From Anaeromyxobacter oryzae (GTDB lineage Bacteria > Myxococcota > Myxococcia > Myxococcales > Anaeromyxobacteraceae): DNA of 64,000 nucleotides. The notes under the pieces were generated by a model. That model was not told the DNA's origin and did not search any database. It saw nothing but the letters and a program-made list of their open reading frames with translations. The DNA is taken from contig NZ_AP025591.1 of NCBI RefSeq assembly GCF_023169945.1, forward strand, positions 3,530,481 to 3,594,480. The letters are read 5' to 3'. This document shows positions 53,554 through 62,268 of the stretch, piece by piece (the stretch's first letter is position 1; each line of letters begins with the position of its first letter). Position numbers and translations under genes: made by a program.

Positions 53554-54690
53554 CTACCCGACCTTCCGGAGGTCGGGGACGCCGCCGTACGTGTGCCAGA
53601 TCCGGCACTGTCCCTCGGACGAGACCATGCACGCGCCGACCGGCGACTCCGGGACGCACGTCTTCCCGAAGAGCGCGCAGTCGTTCGGCGTCGCGAGGCC
53701 GAGCATGATCGAGCCGCAGATGCAGCCCTTCGCCTCCTCCTCGGCGCCCTCGTCGCGCACCGGGCGCGTGTCGATGGCGAAGCGCCTCCGGGCGTCCACG
53801 TGGGCGAAGGCCGGGGTGAGGTCGAGGTTGCCGCCCGGGACCTCGGCGATGCCGCGCCACTTGCCGGTCGTCGTGCGGAACACCTTCCAGAGCGAGGCCT
53901 GCGCCGCCCTGTTCCCCTCCTTCGTCACGCAGCGCGGGTAGACGTTCGCGACCTCGGCCCGCTTCTCCTTCATGAGCTCGGTGAGCTTCACGAGGGCCGC
54001 GAGGATGTCGAGCGGCTCGAACCCGGCGACCACCACCGGCGCGCCGGTGCGCCGGGCGAAGGGCTCGAAGATCTCCCAGCCGGTGATGATCGCGGCGTGC
54101 CCCGCCGCGACGTACCCCTCGATGTTCGTCTCCTTCGACTCGGCCACGATCTCCATCGCCGCCGGGACGTACTTGTGGACGGACAGGATCGAGAAGTTCG
54201 GGGGTGGTCGCGCGAGCGCGACGGCCGCGGTGGCGACCGCCGTGGTCTCGAACCCGCTCGCGAAGAAGACCACCTCCTCGCCCGGGCTCTTCTGGGCGAG
54301 CTCGATGGCCTGCGCGACCGAGTAGACCACCTCGACCTTCCCGCCGTCGGCGTGCGCGTCGGCGAGGCTCTTCGCCGTGCCGCGGAGGCGCAGCATGTCC
54401 CCGTACGTGCAGACGCGGACCCCCTGCATCGCCAGGGCGACCGCCTCGTCCACCTCCGGCCCGTCCGTCACGCACACGGGGCAGCCCGGCCCCATGATGA
54501 GGTTCAGGCCCGCCGGCAGCACCGCCCGGAGCCCGAATCGCGCGATCGCCTGCTCGTGGCTGCCACACACGTGCATGACCGAGACCTCGCGGCCGATCGC
54601 GTCCACGTTGTGCTGGAGGGCCGCCGCGAGCGCGCGCGCGCGGGCGGGGTCCCGGAACTTGAGCTCCTGGAACAGATCCTTCTCGGCCAT
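53554..54690 (-). CDS. hypD: Hydrogenase iron-cofactor assembly protein HypD
   Basis: A 378-residue HypD. MHVCGSHEQAI, GPGCPVCVT and FFASGFETTAVATAAV are conserved. The C-terminal Fe-S cysteines are in CICGS, FGKTCVPESPVGACMVS and GQCRIWH. HypD is the scaffold on which Fe(CN)2CO is built, using cyanide from HypE and partner HypC. It lies 11 bp after hypC. Confidence 0.97.
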   Translation of the reverse strand: MAEKDLFQELKFRDPARARALAAALQHNVDAIGREVSVMHVCGSHEQAIARFGLRAVLPAGLNLIMGPGCPVCVTDGPEVDEAVALAMQGVRVCTYGDMLRLRGTAKSLADAHADGGKVEVVYSVAQAIELAQKSPGEEVVFFASGFETTAVATAAVALARPPPNFSILSVHKYVPAAMEIVAESKETNIEGYVAAGHAAIITGWEIFEPFARRTGAPVVVAGFEPLDILAALVKLTELMKEKRAEVANVYPRCVTKEGNRAAQASLWKVFRTTTGKWRGIAEVPGGNLDLTPAFAHVDARRRFAIDTRPVRDEGAEEEAKGCICGSIMLGLATPNDCALFGKTCVPESPVGACMVSSEGQCRIWHTYGGVPDLRKVG

Positions 54691-54701
54691 CGTCCGCTCC
54701 G

Positions 54702-54992
54702 TCAGGACTTCTTGTCCTGCGCCGCCGCGATCTCGCCCCGGACGTCCGCCGCCATGAGGTCCTCCTTGGCGCCGGTGACGTCGAGGATCTGGTCGAACAG
54801 GGCGAGCGTCTCCTGGACCTCGTCCGGCGGGATCCGCCGGATCGCGAAGCCGACGTGGTTCAGGACGTAGTCACCGACCTGGACCGGCTCGTCGACGATG
54901 TCGAGCCGCAGCTCCTTCCTGACGCCGAAGAAGTCCACCGTCGCGCTGAGGCCGTCGATCGCGACCACCTTGCCTGGCACCCCGAGACACAT
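54702..54992 (-). CDS. hypC: Hydrogenase maturation chaperone HypC
   Basis: The ATG at 54992 gives 96 residues. MCLGVPGKVVAIDGLSATVD holds the essential Cys2 in the usual MCLGVPGKV start. GDYVLNHVGFAIRRI is the second conserved stretch. The protein binds iron with HypD and delivers the Fe centre to the large-subunit precursor. The C-terminus is longer than the usual 75-90 residues, with an acidic/Gln-rich tail. Confidence 0.96.
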   Translation of the reverse strand: MCLGVPGKVVAIDGLSATVDFFGVRKELRLDIVDEPVQVGDYVLNHVGFAIRRIPPDEVQETLALFDQILDVTGAKEDLMAADVRGEIAAAQDKKS

Positions 54993-55014
54993 GCTTGCTC
55001 TCCGTCTCCCCCTG

Positions 55015-57333
55015 CTACGTACGCGCCACCGCATCCGCGACGAGCGCCTGGCCGAGCGCGATCCCCCCGTCCCCGGGCGGGACCTGGCCGTGCTGATATA
55101 CCGCGAATTCCCCCGAAAGCTCGCCGAGGATACCCTCGGCCAGCCGGGCGTTCTGGAAGCAGCCGCCCGTCAGCACGACGGGCAGGCGCCCGGTCGTCCG
55201 GGCGGCGCGCCGGACCAGCTCGGCCCCGGCGCGCGAGAGGGTCGCGTGGAACCGTGCCGCGACGACGCCGGGGGCGACGCCCTCCACGACGTCCGCCACG
55301 AGCGCCCGCCAGGTCGCGCGCAGGTCGACCTGCTCCGGCGTGCCGGCCTGGACGTCGAACGGGTAGGGCGGGCCGTCGTGTCCGTGCGCCGCGTTGTCGA
55401 GCGCGAGCGCCACCTGCCCCTCGTAGCGCGCCCGGGCGCGCCCGAGGACGAGGGCCCCGGCGGCGTCGAAGGCGCGGCCGACCCCGTGCGCGGGCGGCGC
55501 GTTCAGGCCCGCCGCGAGCAGCCGGTCCACCAGCTCGCGCTCCCGCGGCTCGACGCCGGCGAGGAGCGGGAGTCGGTCCAGCGGCGCCTCGTCGCCGAGC
55601 GCGTCGCGGATCGCAGCGAGGGCGATCCGCCACGGATCCCGGATGGCCTTGTCGCCGCCGGCGAGCCGCAGGGGCCGGAACGTGGCGAGCCGCTCGAACC
55701 GTGCGTGCTCGGCGAGGAGCAGCTCGCCGCCCCACGCCGCGCCGTCCGTCCCGAGCCCGGTCCCGTCCCAGGCGAGGGCGAGCACCGGTCCGTCGAGCCC
55801 GTGCTCCGCCATCGCCGCCGCCGCGTGCGCGTGGTGGTGCTGCACCTCGACGAGGGGCGCCCCGAGCGCGGCCGAGCGCTCCCGGGCGTAGCGCGTCGAC
55901 AGATACAGCGGGTGCAGGTCGCAGGCGACGAGCTCGGGCCGCAGCGCCAGGAACGCCTCGAGCCGCGCGACGGCGCGCTCGTAGGCGGCGTACGTCTCGA
56001 GGCCGTCGAGGTCGCCGACGTGCGGGCCGAGCGCCGCCTCGTCGCCGCGCGCCAGGCAGAAGGCGTTCTTGAGCTGCGCGCCGGCGGCGAGCACCGGTCG
56101 GACGAAGCGGCGCGCGACCTTCACCGGCCGCGGCACGAACCCGCGGGACCGGCGCATCACGAGCGGTCGCCCCGCCACGGTGCGGGCGACCGAGTCGTCG
56201 CAGCGCGCGGCGATCGGACGGTCGTGCACCAGGAACAGGTCGGCGATGTCGCCGAGCCGCCGCAGCGCGTCCCCGTCCTCGAACGCGATCGGCTCGTCGG
56301 AGAGGTTCGCGCTCGTCATGACGAGCGGGCGCCCGGCGTCGGCGAGGAGGAGGTGGTGCAGCGGCGCGTAGGCGAGCATCACCCCGACGAGCGGGCTGTC
56401 CGGGGCGATCCCGGCCGCGAGCGGCGCGCCCGCGCGCCGCCGGCAGAGGACGATGGGCCGCTCCACCGAGAGGAGGAGCGCCGCCTCCGCCGCGGGCACG
56501 TCCGCGAGCGCGCGCGCCGCGTCGAGATCCGCGACCATCACCGCGAGCGGCTTCTCCTCGCGCCGCTTCCGCGCGCGGAGCGTCGCGACGACATCCTCCG
56601 AGGTGGCGTCGCAGGCGAGGTGATAGCCGCCGATACCCTTCACGGCGGCGATCGCGCCGGCGCGGAGCGCGGCCGCGACGTGTCCGACGGGGTCCGCGAC
56701 CTCGACCCGGGCGCCGGCCCGGTCGCGCACCTCGACGCGCGGCCCGCACGCGGGGCACGCGTTCGGCTGGGCGTGGAACCGGCGATCCAGCGGATCCCGG
56801 TACTCGCGGGCGCACGCCGGGCACATGGTGAACCCGGACATCGTCGTCGCGGGCCGGTCGTACGGCGCCCCCTCGGCGATCGTGAAGCGCGGGCCGCAGT
56901 TCGTGCAGTTCGTGAAGGGGTAGCGGTACCGGCGGTCGGCGGGATCGCGGAGCTCGCGCAGGCAGTCCGGGCACGTCGCGAGGTCGGGTGGGATCGCGAC
57001 GCGCCGCTCGGCCGCGCCGCCGCTCTCGACGATCTCGAAGCGCGTCGCGGGCTCGTGCGGGATGGGCTCGGCGACGATCGCGTCGATCGCGGAGGCGGGC
57101 GGCCGGTCGCGGACGAGCCGCTCGGCGAACAGGTCGAGCGCGGCGGCGGGGCCGAACGCCTCGATCGTGACGCCCGCGGCGTCGTTTCGCACCCGGCCGG
57201 TGACGCCGGTCTCGTGCGCCAGCCGGTAGACGAACGGCCGGAACCCGACGCCCTGCACGGCGCCGGTGACCGCGATCCGGCGGCCCTCGCCGCCGGTCCG
57301 CGCCGGACCGGAGTCTCTCGTGTCTCTCGTCAT
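55015..57333 (-). CDS. hypF: Carbamoyltransferase HypF
   Basis: The ATG at 57333 gives 772 residues. The acylphosphatase domain (about 18-108) has VTGAVQGVGFRPFVYRLA. Two zinc fingers follow (CPDCLRELRDP, CTNCGP, CPACAREYRDP, CPACGP). Then comes a YrdC-like domain with KGIGGYHLACDAT, and a Kae1-like C-domain with VQHHHAHAAAAMAEHGL and LTGGCFQN. It uses carbamoyl phosphate and ATP to carbamoylate HypE's terminal Cys. A 313-bp non-coding leader separates it from hybD. Confidence 0.97.
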   Translation of the reverse strand: MTRDTRDSGPARTGGEGRRIAVTGAVQGVGFRPFVYRLAHETGVTGRVRNDAAGVTIEAFGPAAALDLFAERLVRDRPPASAIDAIVAEPIPHEPATRFEIVESGGAAERRVAIPPDLATCPDCLRELRDPADRRYRYPFTNCTNCGPRFTIAEGAPYDRPATTMSGFTMCPACAREYRDPLDRRFHAQPNACPACGPRVEVRDRAGARVEVADPVGHVAAALRAGAIAAVKGIGGYHLACDATSEDVVATLRARKRREEKPLAVMVADLDAARALADVPAAEAALLLSVERPIVLCRRRAGAPLAAGIAPDSPLVGVMLAYAPLHHLLLADAGRPLVMTSANLSDEPIAFEDGDALRRLGDIADLFLVHDRPIAARCDDSVARTVAGRPLVMRRSRGFVPRPVKVARRFVRPVLAAGAQLKNAFCLARGDEAALGPHVGDLDGLETYAAYERAVARLEAFLALRPELVACDLHPLYLSTRYARERSAALGAPLVEVQHHHAHAAAAMAEHGLDGPVLALAWDGTGLGTDGAAWGGELLLAEHARFERLATFRPLRLAGGDKAIRDPWRIALAAIRDALGDEAPLDRLPLLAGVEPRERELVDRLLAAGLNAPPAHGVGRAFDAAGALVLGRARARYEGQVALALDNAAHGHDGPPYPFDVQAGTPEQVDLRATWRALVADVVEGVAPGVVAARFHATLSRAGAELVRRAARTTGRLPVVLTGGCFQNARLAEGILGELSGEFAVYQHGQVPPGDGGIALGQALVADAVART

Positions 57334-57594
57334 GTGCGGCCGCGGAGCGCCGCGGCTGTCCGGAGGAGCCTGGCGGTCGAGGGCAGCGGGATGTGACGGG
57401 GGCCCTCGAGCTCCGATGCCCGTCCGTGAAACGCGCGGCACTGCCCGTTTCCTCCCCGGGGGGAAGCGCTGCGGCAGGGAGAACCCACCTGAACCGACGT
57501 CACCGGGGTGTGGGGGTGGCGACCCCACGCCGACCGGTTAGAGTCCCAACCGTCCACGAGATTCAGACTCCTCGACGGACTGACCGATCCACGG

Positions 57595-57621
57595 AGCCCC
57601 GGTGTCCCTTTCACCGGGGCT
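57595..57621 (-). terminator. Hairpin after hybD, before hypF
   Basis: AGCCCCGGTG, a 7-base loop and CACCGGGGCT form a perfect 10-bp stem 26 bp after the hybD stop. On the plus strand it is followed by TCGTCTTTT. In minus-strand direction it has no T-run, so it may be an imperfect terminator or an attenuator that lets some transcription into hypF. The rest of the 313-bp gap holds no recognisable gene or known riboswitch. Confidence 0.5.
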
Positions 57622-57646
57622 TCGTCTTTTCGGGGCGTCGCGCCGC

Positions 57647-58177
57647 TCACGCCTCGGGCTTCCTCGTCCACCACAGATCCGGCGCGCGCGGCGGGACCCG
57701 CTCGCGCGGCGCGACGCCGAGCGCGCGGAGCTCGTCGAGCACCTGCGCGAGCGCCCGCGGGACGGCGGCCTCGACCGCCGCCGAGAGCGCGCAGCCGAGC
57801 TCGACCGACTCCGGGATCACGCCCACGAGCCGGAACGTCCTCGGCGCGACGCCCATGAAGTCCGCGTTGAGGAGCGCCTCTCGCACGCCGGGCTCGTGCG
57901 GGCTCATGGCGAGCACCGGCGACTTCTTCATGAGCTCCTCCTTGTCGTACGTGCGGAGGTCGCCGGGCGCGCCGCGCGCCTTCACCGCGTCGACGATGAC
58001 GATCGCCTCCACGTCCGCCATGTACGCGGTGAGGTCGAGCCCGGGCGTGCCCGCGGCGATCACCTCGACGTCGGGGCCGAGGTCGTACCCAGCGTCCAGC
58101 ACGCGGACGATGGTGGGGCCCACGCCGTCGTCCCCGGTGAGCACGTTGCCGATGCCGATGACCGCGATGCGAGACAA
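57647..58177 (-). CDS. hybD: Hydrogenase maturation endopeptidase (HybD/HyaD family)
   Basis: A 176-residue protease from a TTG start with AAGGAG upstream. AVIGIGNVLTGDDGVGP contains the first Ni-binding Asp, GTPGLDL the second acidic ligand, and SPHEPGVREAL the His. These three bind nickel of the precursor large subunit. The enzyme cuts the 15-residue C-terminal peptide of HybC once nickel is inserted. It is the fifth gene of the hyb cluster, 86 bp after hybC. Confidence 0.92.
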   Translation of the reverse strand: MSRIAVIGIGNVLTGDDGVGPTIVRVLDAGYDLGPDVEVIAAGTPGLDLTAYMADVEAIVIVDAVKARGAPGDLRTYDKEELMKKSPVLAMSPHEPGVREALLNADFMGVAPRTFRLVGVIPESVELGCALSAAVEAAVPRALAQVLDELRALGVAPRERVPPRAPDLWWTRKPEA

Positions 58178-58263
58178 GCCGGGGGCTCCTTCCGTCCAGA
58201 AACGAGAATCCCGTCCCCGAGGGCTCCAGGGACGGGATCCGATGTTACGCCTTCCCGCGCCGG

Positions 58264-60045
58264 CTACAGCACCTTCACGCGCGCGATCTCCTCGCCCTCC
58301 GCGTCCACGGTGTGGATCGCGCAGGCGAGGCAGGGATCGAACGAGTGGATGGTCCGGAGCGCCTCGAGCGGGAGCTTCGGGTCGGCGATGGGGTTCCCGA
58401 CGAGCGACGCCTCGTAGGGGCCCTTCTGATCCTTCGCGTCGCGGGGACCGGCGTTCCAGGTGGACGGCACGACCGCCTGGTAGTTCTTGAGCTTCATGCT
58501 CTTGCCGTCGGTCTCGATGACCGACCAGTGCGAGAGCGTGCCGCGCGGCGCCTCGTGGAACCCGACGCCCTTCGCGATGCCGCCCTGATCCTCCTTGATG
58601 CGCTGGAGGAAGGTGCGGCCCTTCGGGTCGTGCGGGTCCTTGCCCATCGGATCGGTGAAGATCGCGACGTCGCCCTTGCCGATGTTCGCGACCAGCGCCT
58701 TCCACTGCTCCTGCGCCTGCTCGGCGAGCATCGCGCAGCGGACCGCGCGGGCCGCGTGGCGGCCGAGCGTCGAGTGCAGCGCGGTGGGCGGGAGGTCGAC
58801 GTTGTGGATCGCCTTCACCGCGGCGAGGGCGGCCTTCACCCAGCGCGTGGTGAGCTCGTGGCCCTGGATGAAGCCGACCAGGACCTGGGCGAGCGGGCCG
58901 ACCTGCACCGGCTTGCCCTCGAGGCGGGGCGCCTTCACCCAGGTGTACCGCTCGGGCGCGGGCGTCTCGGCCTTCCACTCACCGGCGAACTTCGGGACGG
59001 TCTCCTCTTCCCACGGGCCCTTCGCCCACGTGCCGTCGTAGTGCGCGTGCGCGATGGACTCGGTGACGTTCTGGCGGAGGTAATCGTCGTTCCACGACTT
59101 GATGTCGTGCGCGACCTTGAGCTCGCCGTTCCAGATCACGCCGCCCGGCAGGGCGAACCGGGACATCTTCACGTCGGACGGGAGATCCGGCACCGCGAGG
59201 TAGTTCGTGACGCCCGAGCCGTAGCGGAACCAGTCCGGATAGAAGCCCGCGACGGCCGCGACGTCCGGCAGGTAGACCTGCTGGACGAAGGCGGTCACCT
59301 CGTCGAGCAGCGTCTTCACCTGGTACAGCTTCTCCATGTTGAGGGTGGCGGGGCTGTCGAGGTTGATGGCGTTCGCGACGCCGCCCACCGCGAGGTTCTG
59401 GATGTTCGGCGTCTTCGAGCCGAGGATCGCCACCACCTGGTTCGCCTTGCGCTGCACGTCGAGCGCCTGGAGGTAGTGGGCGACGGCGAGGAGGTTCACC
59501 TCCGGCGGGAGCTTCATCGCCGGGTGGCCCCAGTAGCCGTTCTGGAAGATGCCCATCTGGCCGGCCTTCACGAAGGCCTCGAGCTTCGCCTTCACCGCCG
59601 CGAGCTCGTGCTTCGAGTTGCCGGGCCAGGTCGAGATCTTCTCGGCGAGCTGCGACGCCGCGACCGGATCCGCCCTGAGCGCGCTGGTCACGTCCACCCA
59701 GTCGAGCGCCGACAGGTGGTAGAAGTGCACGATGTGATCGTGCAGCGCGTGGGCGCTGATGATGATGTTGCGGATGAGCTGCGCGTTCAGCGGGATCTCG
59801 AGCCCGAGCGCGTTCTCGACGGAGCGGACCGAGGCGATCGCGTGCACGGTCGTGCACACGCCGCAGATGCGCTGGGTGAACACCCAGGCGTCCCGCGGAT
59901 CGCGGCCCTGGAGGATCGTCTCGATGCCGCGCCACATCGTGCCGGACGACCAGGCGTTCCGGACCGCGCCGCCGTCCACCTCGACATCGATTCGGAGGTG
60001 ACCCTCGATGCGGGTCACCGGGTCGATGGTGATGAGCTTACCCAT
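58264..60045 (-). CDS. hybC: [NiFe] hydrogenase large subunit
   Basis: A 593-residue large subunit. The N-terminal nickel motif RICGVC (59-64) and the C-terminal DPCLACAIH (570-578) supply the four Cys ligands of the NiFe site. Cleavage after His578 removes TVDAEGEEIARVKVL. IDPVTRIEGHLRI at the N-terminus is typical of group 1 enzymes. It oxidises H2 in the periplasm after export with the Tat-dependent small subunit. It starts 18 bp after hybB. Confidence 0.97.
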   Translation of the reverse strand: MGKLITIDPVTRIEGHLRIDVEVDGGAVRNAWSSGTMWRGIETILQGRDPRDAWVFTQRICGVCTTVHAIASVRSVENALGLEIPLNAQLIRNIIISAHALHDHIVHFYHLSALDWVDVTSALRADPVAASQLAEKISTWPGNSKHELAAVKAKLEAFVKAGQMGIFQNGYWGHPAMKLPPEVNLLAVAHYLQALDVQRKANQVVAILGSKTPNIQNLAVGGVANAINLDSPATLNMEKLYQVKTLLDEVTAFVQQVYLPDVAAVAGFYPDWFRYGSGVTNYLAVPDLPSDVKMSRFALPGGVIWNGELKVAHDIKSWNDDYLRQNVTESIAHAHYDGTWAKGPWEEETVPKFAGEWKAETPAPERYTWVKAPRLEGKPVQVGPLAQVLVGFIQGHELTTRWVKAALAAVKAIHNVDLPPTALHSTLGRHAARAVRCAMLAEQAQEQWKALVANIGKGDVAIFTDPMGKDPHDPKGRTFLQRIKEDQGGIAKGVGFHEAPRGTLSHWSVIETDGKSMKLKNYQAVVPSTWNAGPRDAKDQKGPYEASLVGNPIADPKLPLEALRTIHSFDPCLACAIHTVDAEGEEIARVKVL

Positions 60046-60063
60046 TGACGTTCACCTCTCTGA

Positions 60064-61311
60064 CTAGCGGCTGGCGACGGCCTTCACGGGGCCGGCGCCG
60101 AGGTTGGAGTGCGTGCGGGCGTCCTGGACGACCACGACGGGGAACTTGCGGGAGATGAAGATGAAGATCGCGACGCCGATCGCGGCCATGCCGATCGTGA
60201 CGGAGAGCTCGCCCAGCGACGGCCAGTAGTTCCAGCCGGAAGGGTTCGCGACTCCGTCGGTCCAGCCCGCCGGGCGGTACATCGTCATGTACGAGTCGAC
60301 GCGGTAGGCGGCGCCGGCGGCGACCGCGAGCAGCGCGGCCCCGAAGAGGCGGCCCCGGTTCTGCTGCACGGCGGGCGAGATGAACATGATCGCCGGCGCG
60401 AGGAAGAGCGCCAGCTCGCACGCGAACAGGAACGTCGGGAAGTTCGCGCCGAGGAAGCGGAGCTTCCCGTGGAGCGCGATGTCGCCGAGGCGGAGCGCGA
60501 CGTAGAAGAACAGCAGCCCGGCGTTCACCCGCGACATGTCGGCGAAGAGCCGCTGATCTGCCTTCGCGTCCCACGAGAGCCGCAGGAGGTTCACGAGGAT
60601 CACGACCGCCCCGAACCCCATGGACAGGCAGGACACGAGGAACAGCGTGGGGAGGAGCGCGGTGTGCCAGAGCGGGTGGATCTTCGGCCCGGCGATGAGC
60701 ATCAGCCCGCCGAGGGAGCTCTGGTGCATCGAGGGGAGCAGGATCGCGAGGGCGATGATGAACGGCATCGCGAGCGCGAGCCGCGCGCCCCACTTCTTGC
60801 CGAAGGCGCTCCAGGTGGGCGACTTGCTCTGCGCGGCGCCGTCGAAGACCGCCGGCAGCACCTCGACCCAGAGCACCATCACGTAGCTGAGGACGCAGAC
60901 CGCGACCTCGAGCAGCGCCGAGCCGAGGTTCCAGTACGGCAGCCACGCCAGCCAGTACGCGTTCCAGTACCGGCCCAGGGCGACGACGATCGAGCTCGCG
61001 CCGAGGGTGTAGCTGATCGCGCCGACCAGCACCGCCGGCCGGACGAGGCCGTGGTACTTGCCCTTGTTGAGCAGGTAGCAGAGGAGGCCGACGGCGTACG
61101 CGCCGGCGCCGATGCCGGTGAAGACGACGACGTTCACCGGCTCCCAGATGCCCCAGGTGAAGCCGTCGGTCATGTTCGACACCGGGCCGATGCCGGTGAG
61201 GAACCGGTACCCCATCACGGCTGCCGAGATGCCGAAGAGGACGAGGAGGACCTTCATCAGCGGGTCGAGCATCCGCCCGCCGATCGCCTTCGGGTGTCCG
61301 TGGGCGCTCAT
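60064..61311 (-). CDS. hybB: Hydrogenase membrane subunit HybB (NrfD family)
   Basis: A 415-residue membrane protein with about ten helices and the NrfD/PsrC fold. WGIWEPVNVVVFTGIGAGAY is the family's quinone-site region. It passes electrons from the HybA ferredoxin to the quinone pool and belongs to the energy-conserving Hyb (Hyd-2) type; it has no heme-binding pattern. It begins directly after hybA. Confidence 0.95.
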   Translation of the reverse strand: MSAHGHPKAIGGRMLDPLMKVLLVLFGISAAVMGYRFLTGIGPVSNMTDGFTWGIWEPVNVVVFTGIGAGAYAVGLLCYLLNKGKYHGLVRPAVLVGAISYTLGASSIVVALGRYWNAYWLAWLPYWNLGSALLEVAVCVLSYVMVLWVEVLPAVFDGAAQSKSPTWSAFGKKWGARLALAMPFIIALAILLPSMHQSSLGGLMLIAGPKIHPLWHTALLPTLFLVSCLSMGFGAVVILVNLLRLSWDAKADQRLFADMSRVNAGLLFFYVALRLGDIALHGKLRFLGANFPTFLFACELALFLAPAIMFISPAVQQNRGRLFGAALLAVAAGAAYRVDSYMTMYRPAGWTDGVANPSGWNYWPSLGELSVTIGMAAIGVAIFIFISRKFPVVVVQDARTHSNLGAGPVKAVASR

Positions 61312-62265
61312 CTACTTGCCCTCCTCGCCGTGCTCGCCGGCCTCTTCCTTCGACTTGTTGCGCTTGATGACGAACGCCATCGCCGCGTAGAGCGCGATGG
61401 GCGTCACGCCGTGGAGGTACGGCGCGTGCGAGACGCTCTCGGAGAAGTGCGCCTGCGACTCCTCGCCGAGCTCCGGCAGCCCGAGCTGCTTGAACGCGAC
61501 GTCCGCAGGGGCGAGGTACAGCACCTGCGTGCCGCCGCCGTCCTTCTCGCCGTAGATGTGGGCGTTGTACTTCTTGGGGTCGGCGGCGACGCGCCGCTTC
61601 GCCTCGGCGAGCAGCTCCTCGCGCTTGCCGTAGACGACGGCCTCGCGCGGGCAGACCTCGCAGCAGGCCGGGTTCGCCACCGCGAGCGGCCCGTCCTTCT
61701 TCGGGTCGCGGCGGTGCCGGCACAGCTCGCACTTCACGATGAGCGGCAGCGCCGCGTACCACTCGAACTTCGGGACGTTGAAGGCGCAGCCGATCTGGCA
61801 GTAGCGGCAGCCGACGCACAGGCCCTTGTCGTAGATGACGATGCCGGTGCCCTTCTTCTCGCCGCCCATGTCCCGCTTGCCCTCGCCCTCCTTGTGGAGG
61901 GCGCCCATCATGCAGACGGACACGCAGGACGGATCGACGCAGTGCATGCACTGCTGCTTCATGTACGTGGGCTGCCCGCCGCCCTCGAACGCCTTGATGA
62001 TGTTCTTGGTGCTCGAGTTCAGGTCGGAGGGCGCGTCGTACTCGCCACCGGTCGGGCCGGCGACGCGGTCCTCCGGCAGCTCATTGGCGCGCTTGCACGC
62101 CGTCTGGCAGGCGCGGCACCCGACGCACTTCGTCGCGTCGAAGAGCATCCCCACCGCGTCGGGACGGGGCTCGACCGCTTCGCGAGCCTCCGCCGAGCCG
62201 ACGAGGACGGTGGACGCTCCCGCAACGGCCGCTCCCTTGAGCAGGTCTCGTCGTGAGATGCGCAT
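61312..62265 (-). CDS. hybA: Hydrogenase ferredoxin-like subunit HybA
   Basis: A 317-residue protein. A Tat signal (SRRDLLKGAAVAGASTVLVG) is followed by four 4Fe-4S clusters: CVGCRACQTAC, CMHCVDPSCVSVC, CVGCRYCQIGC and CELCRHR with a later CCEVC. A C-terminal hydrophobic helix (TPIALYAAMAFVI) anchors it in the membrane. It shuttles electrons from the small subunit to HybB. The gene lies between hybO and hybB, as in the E. coli Hyb operon. Confidence 0.95.
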   Translation of the reverse strand: MRISRRDLLKGAAVAGASTVLVGSAEAREAVEPRPDAVGMLFDATKCVGCRACQTACKRANELPEDRVAGPTGGEYDAPSDLNSSTKNIIKAFEGGGQPTYMKQQCMHCVDPSCVSVCMMGALHKEGEGKRDMGGEKKGTGIVIYDKGLCVGCRYCQIGCAFNVPKFEWYAALPLIVKCELCRHRRDPKKDGPLAVANPACCEVCPREAVVYGKREELLAEAKRRVAADPKKYNAHIYGEKDGGGTQVLYLAPADVAFKQLGLPELGEESQAHFSESVSHAPYLHGVTPIALYAAMAFVIKRNKSKEEAGEHGEEGK

Positions 62266-62268
62266 CGG

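Noticed and set aside
57500..57600. A tRNA-like stretch (GGTTGGGACTCTAACC, GAGTCTGAATCTC)
   Set aside because: No acceptor stem, no TTCRA T-loop, and the anticodon-loop U33 position is wrong.
57330..57674. A 114-aa minus-strand frame in the hybD-hypF gap
   Set aside because: No ribosome site, no similarity and odd composition; the gap is better treated as a leader.
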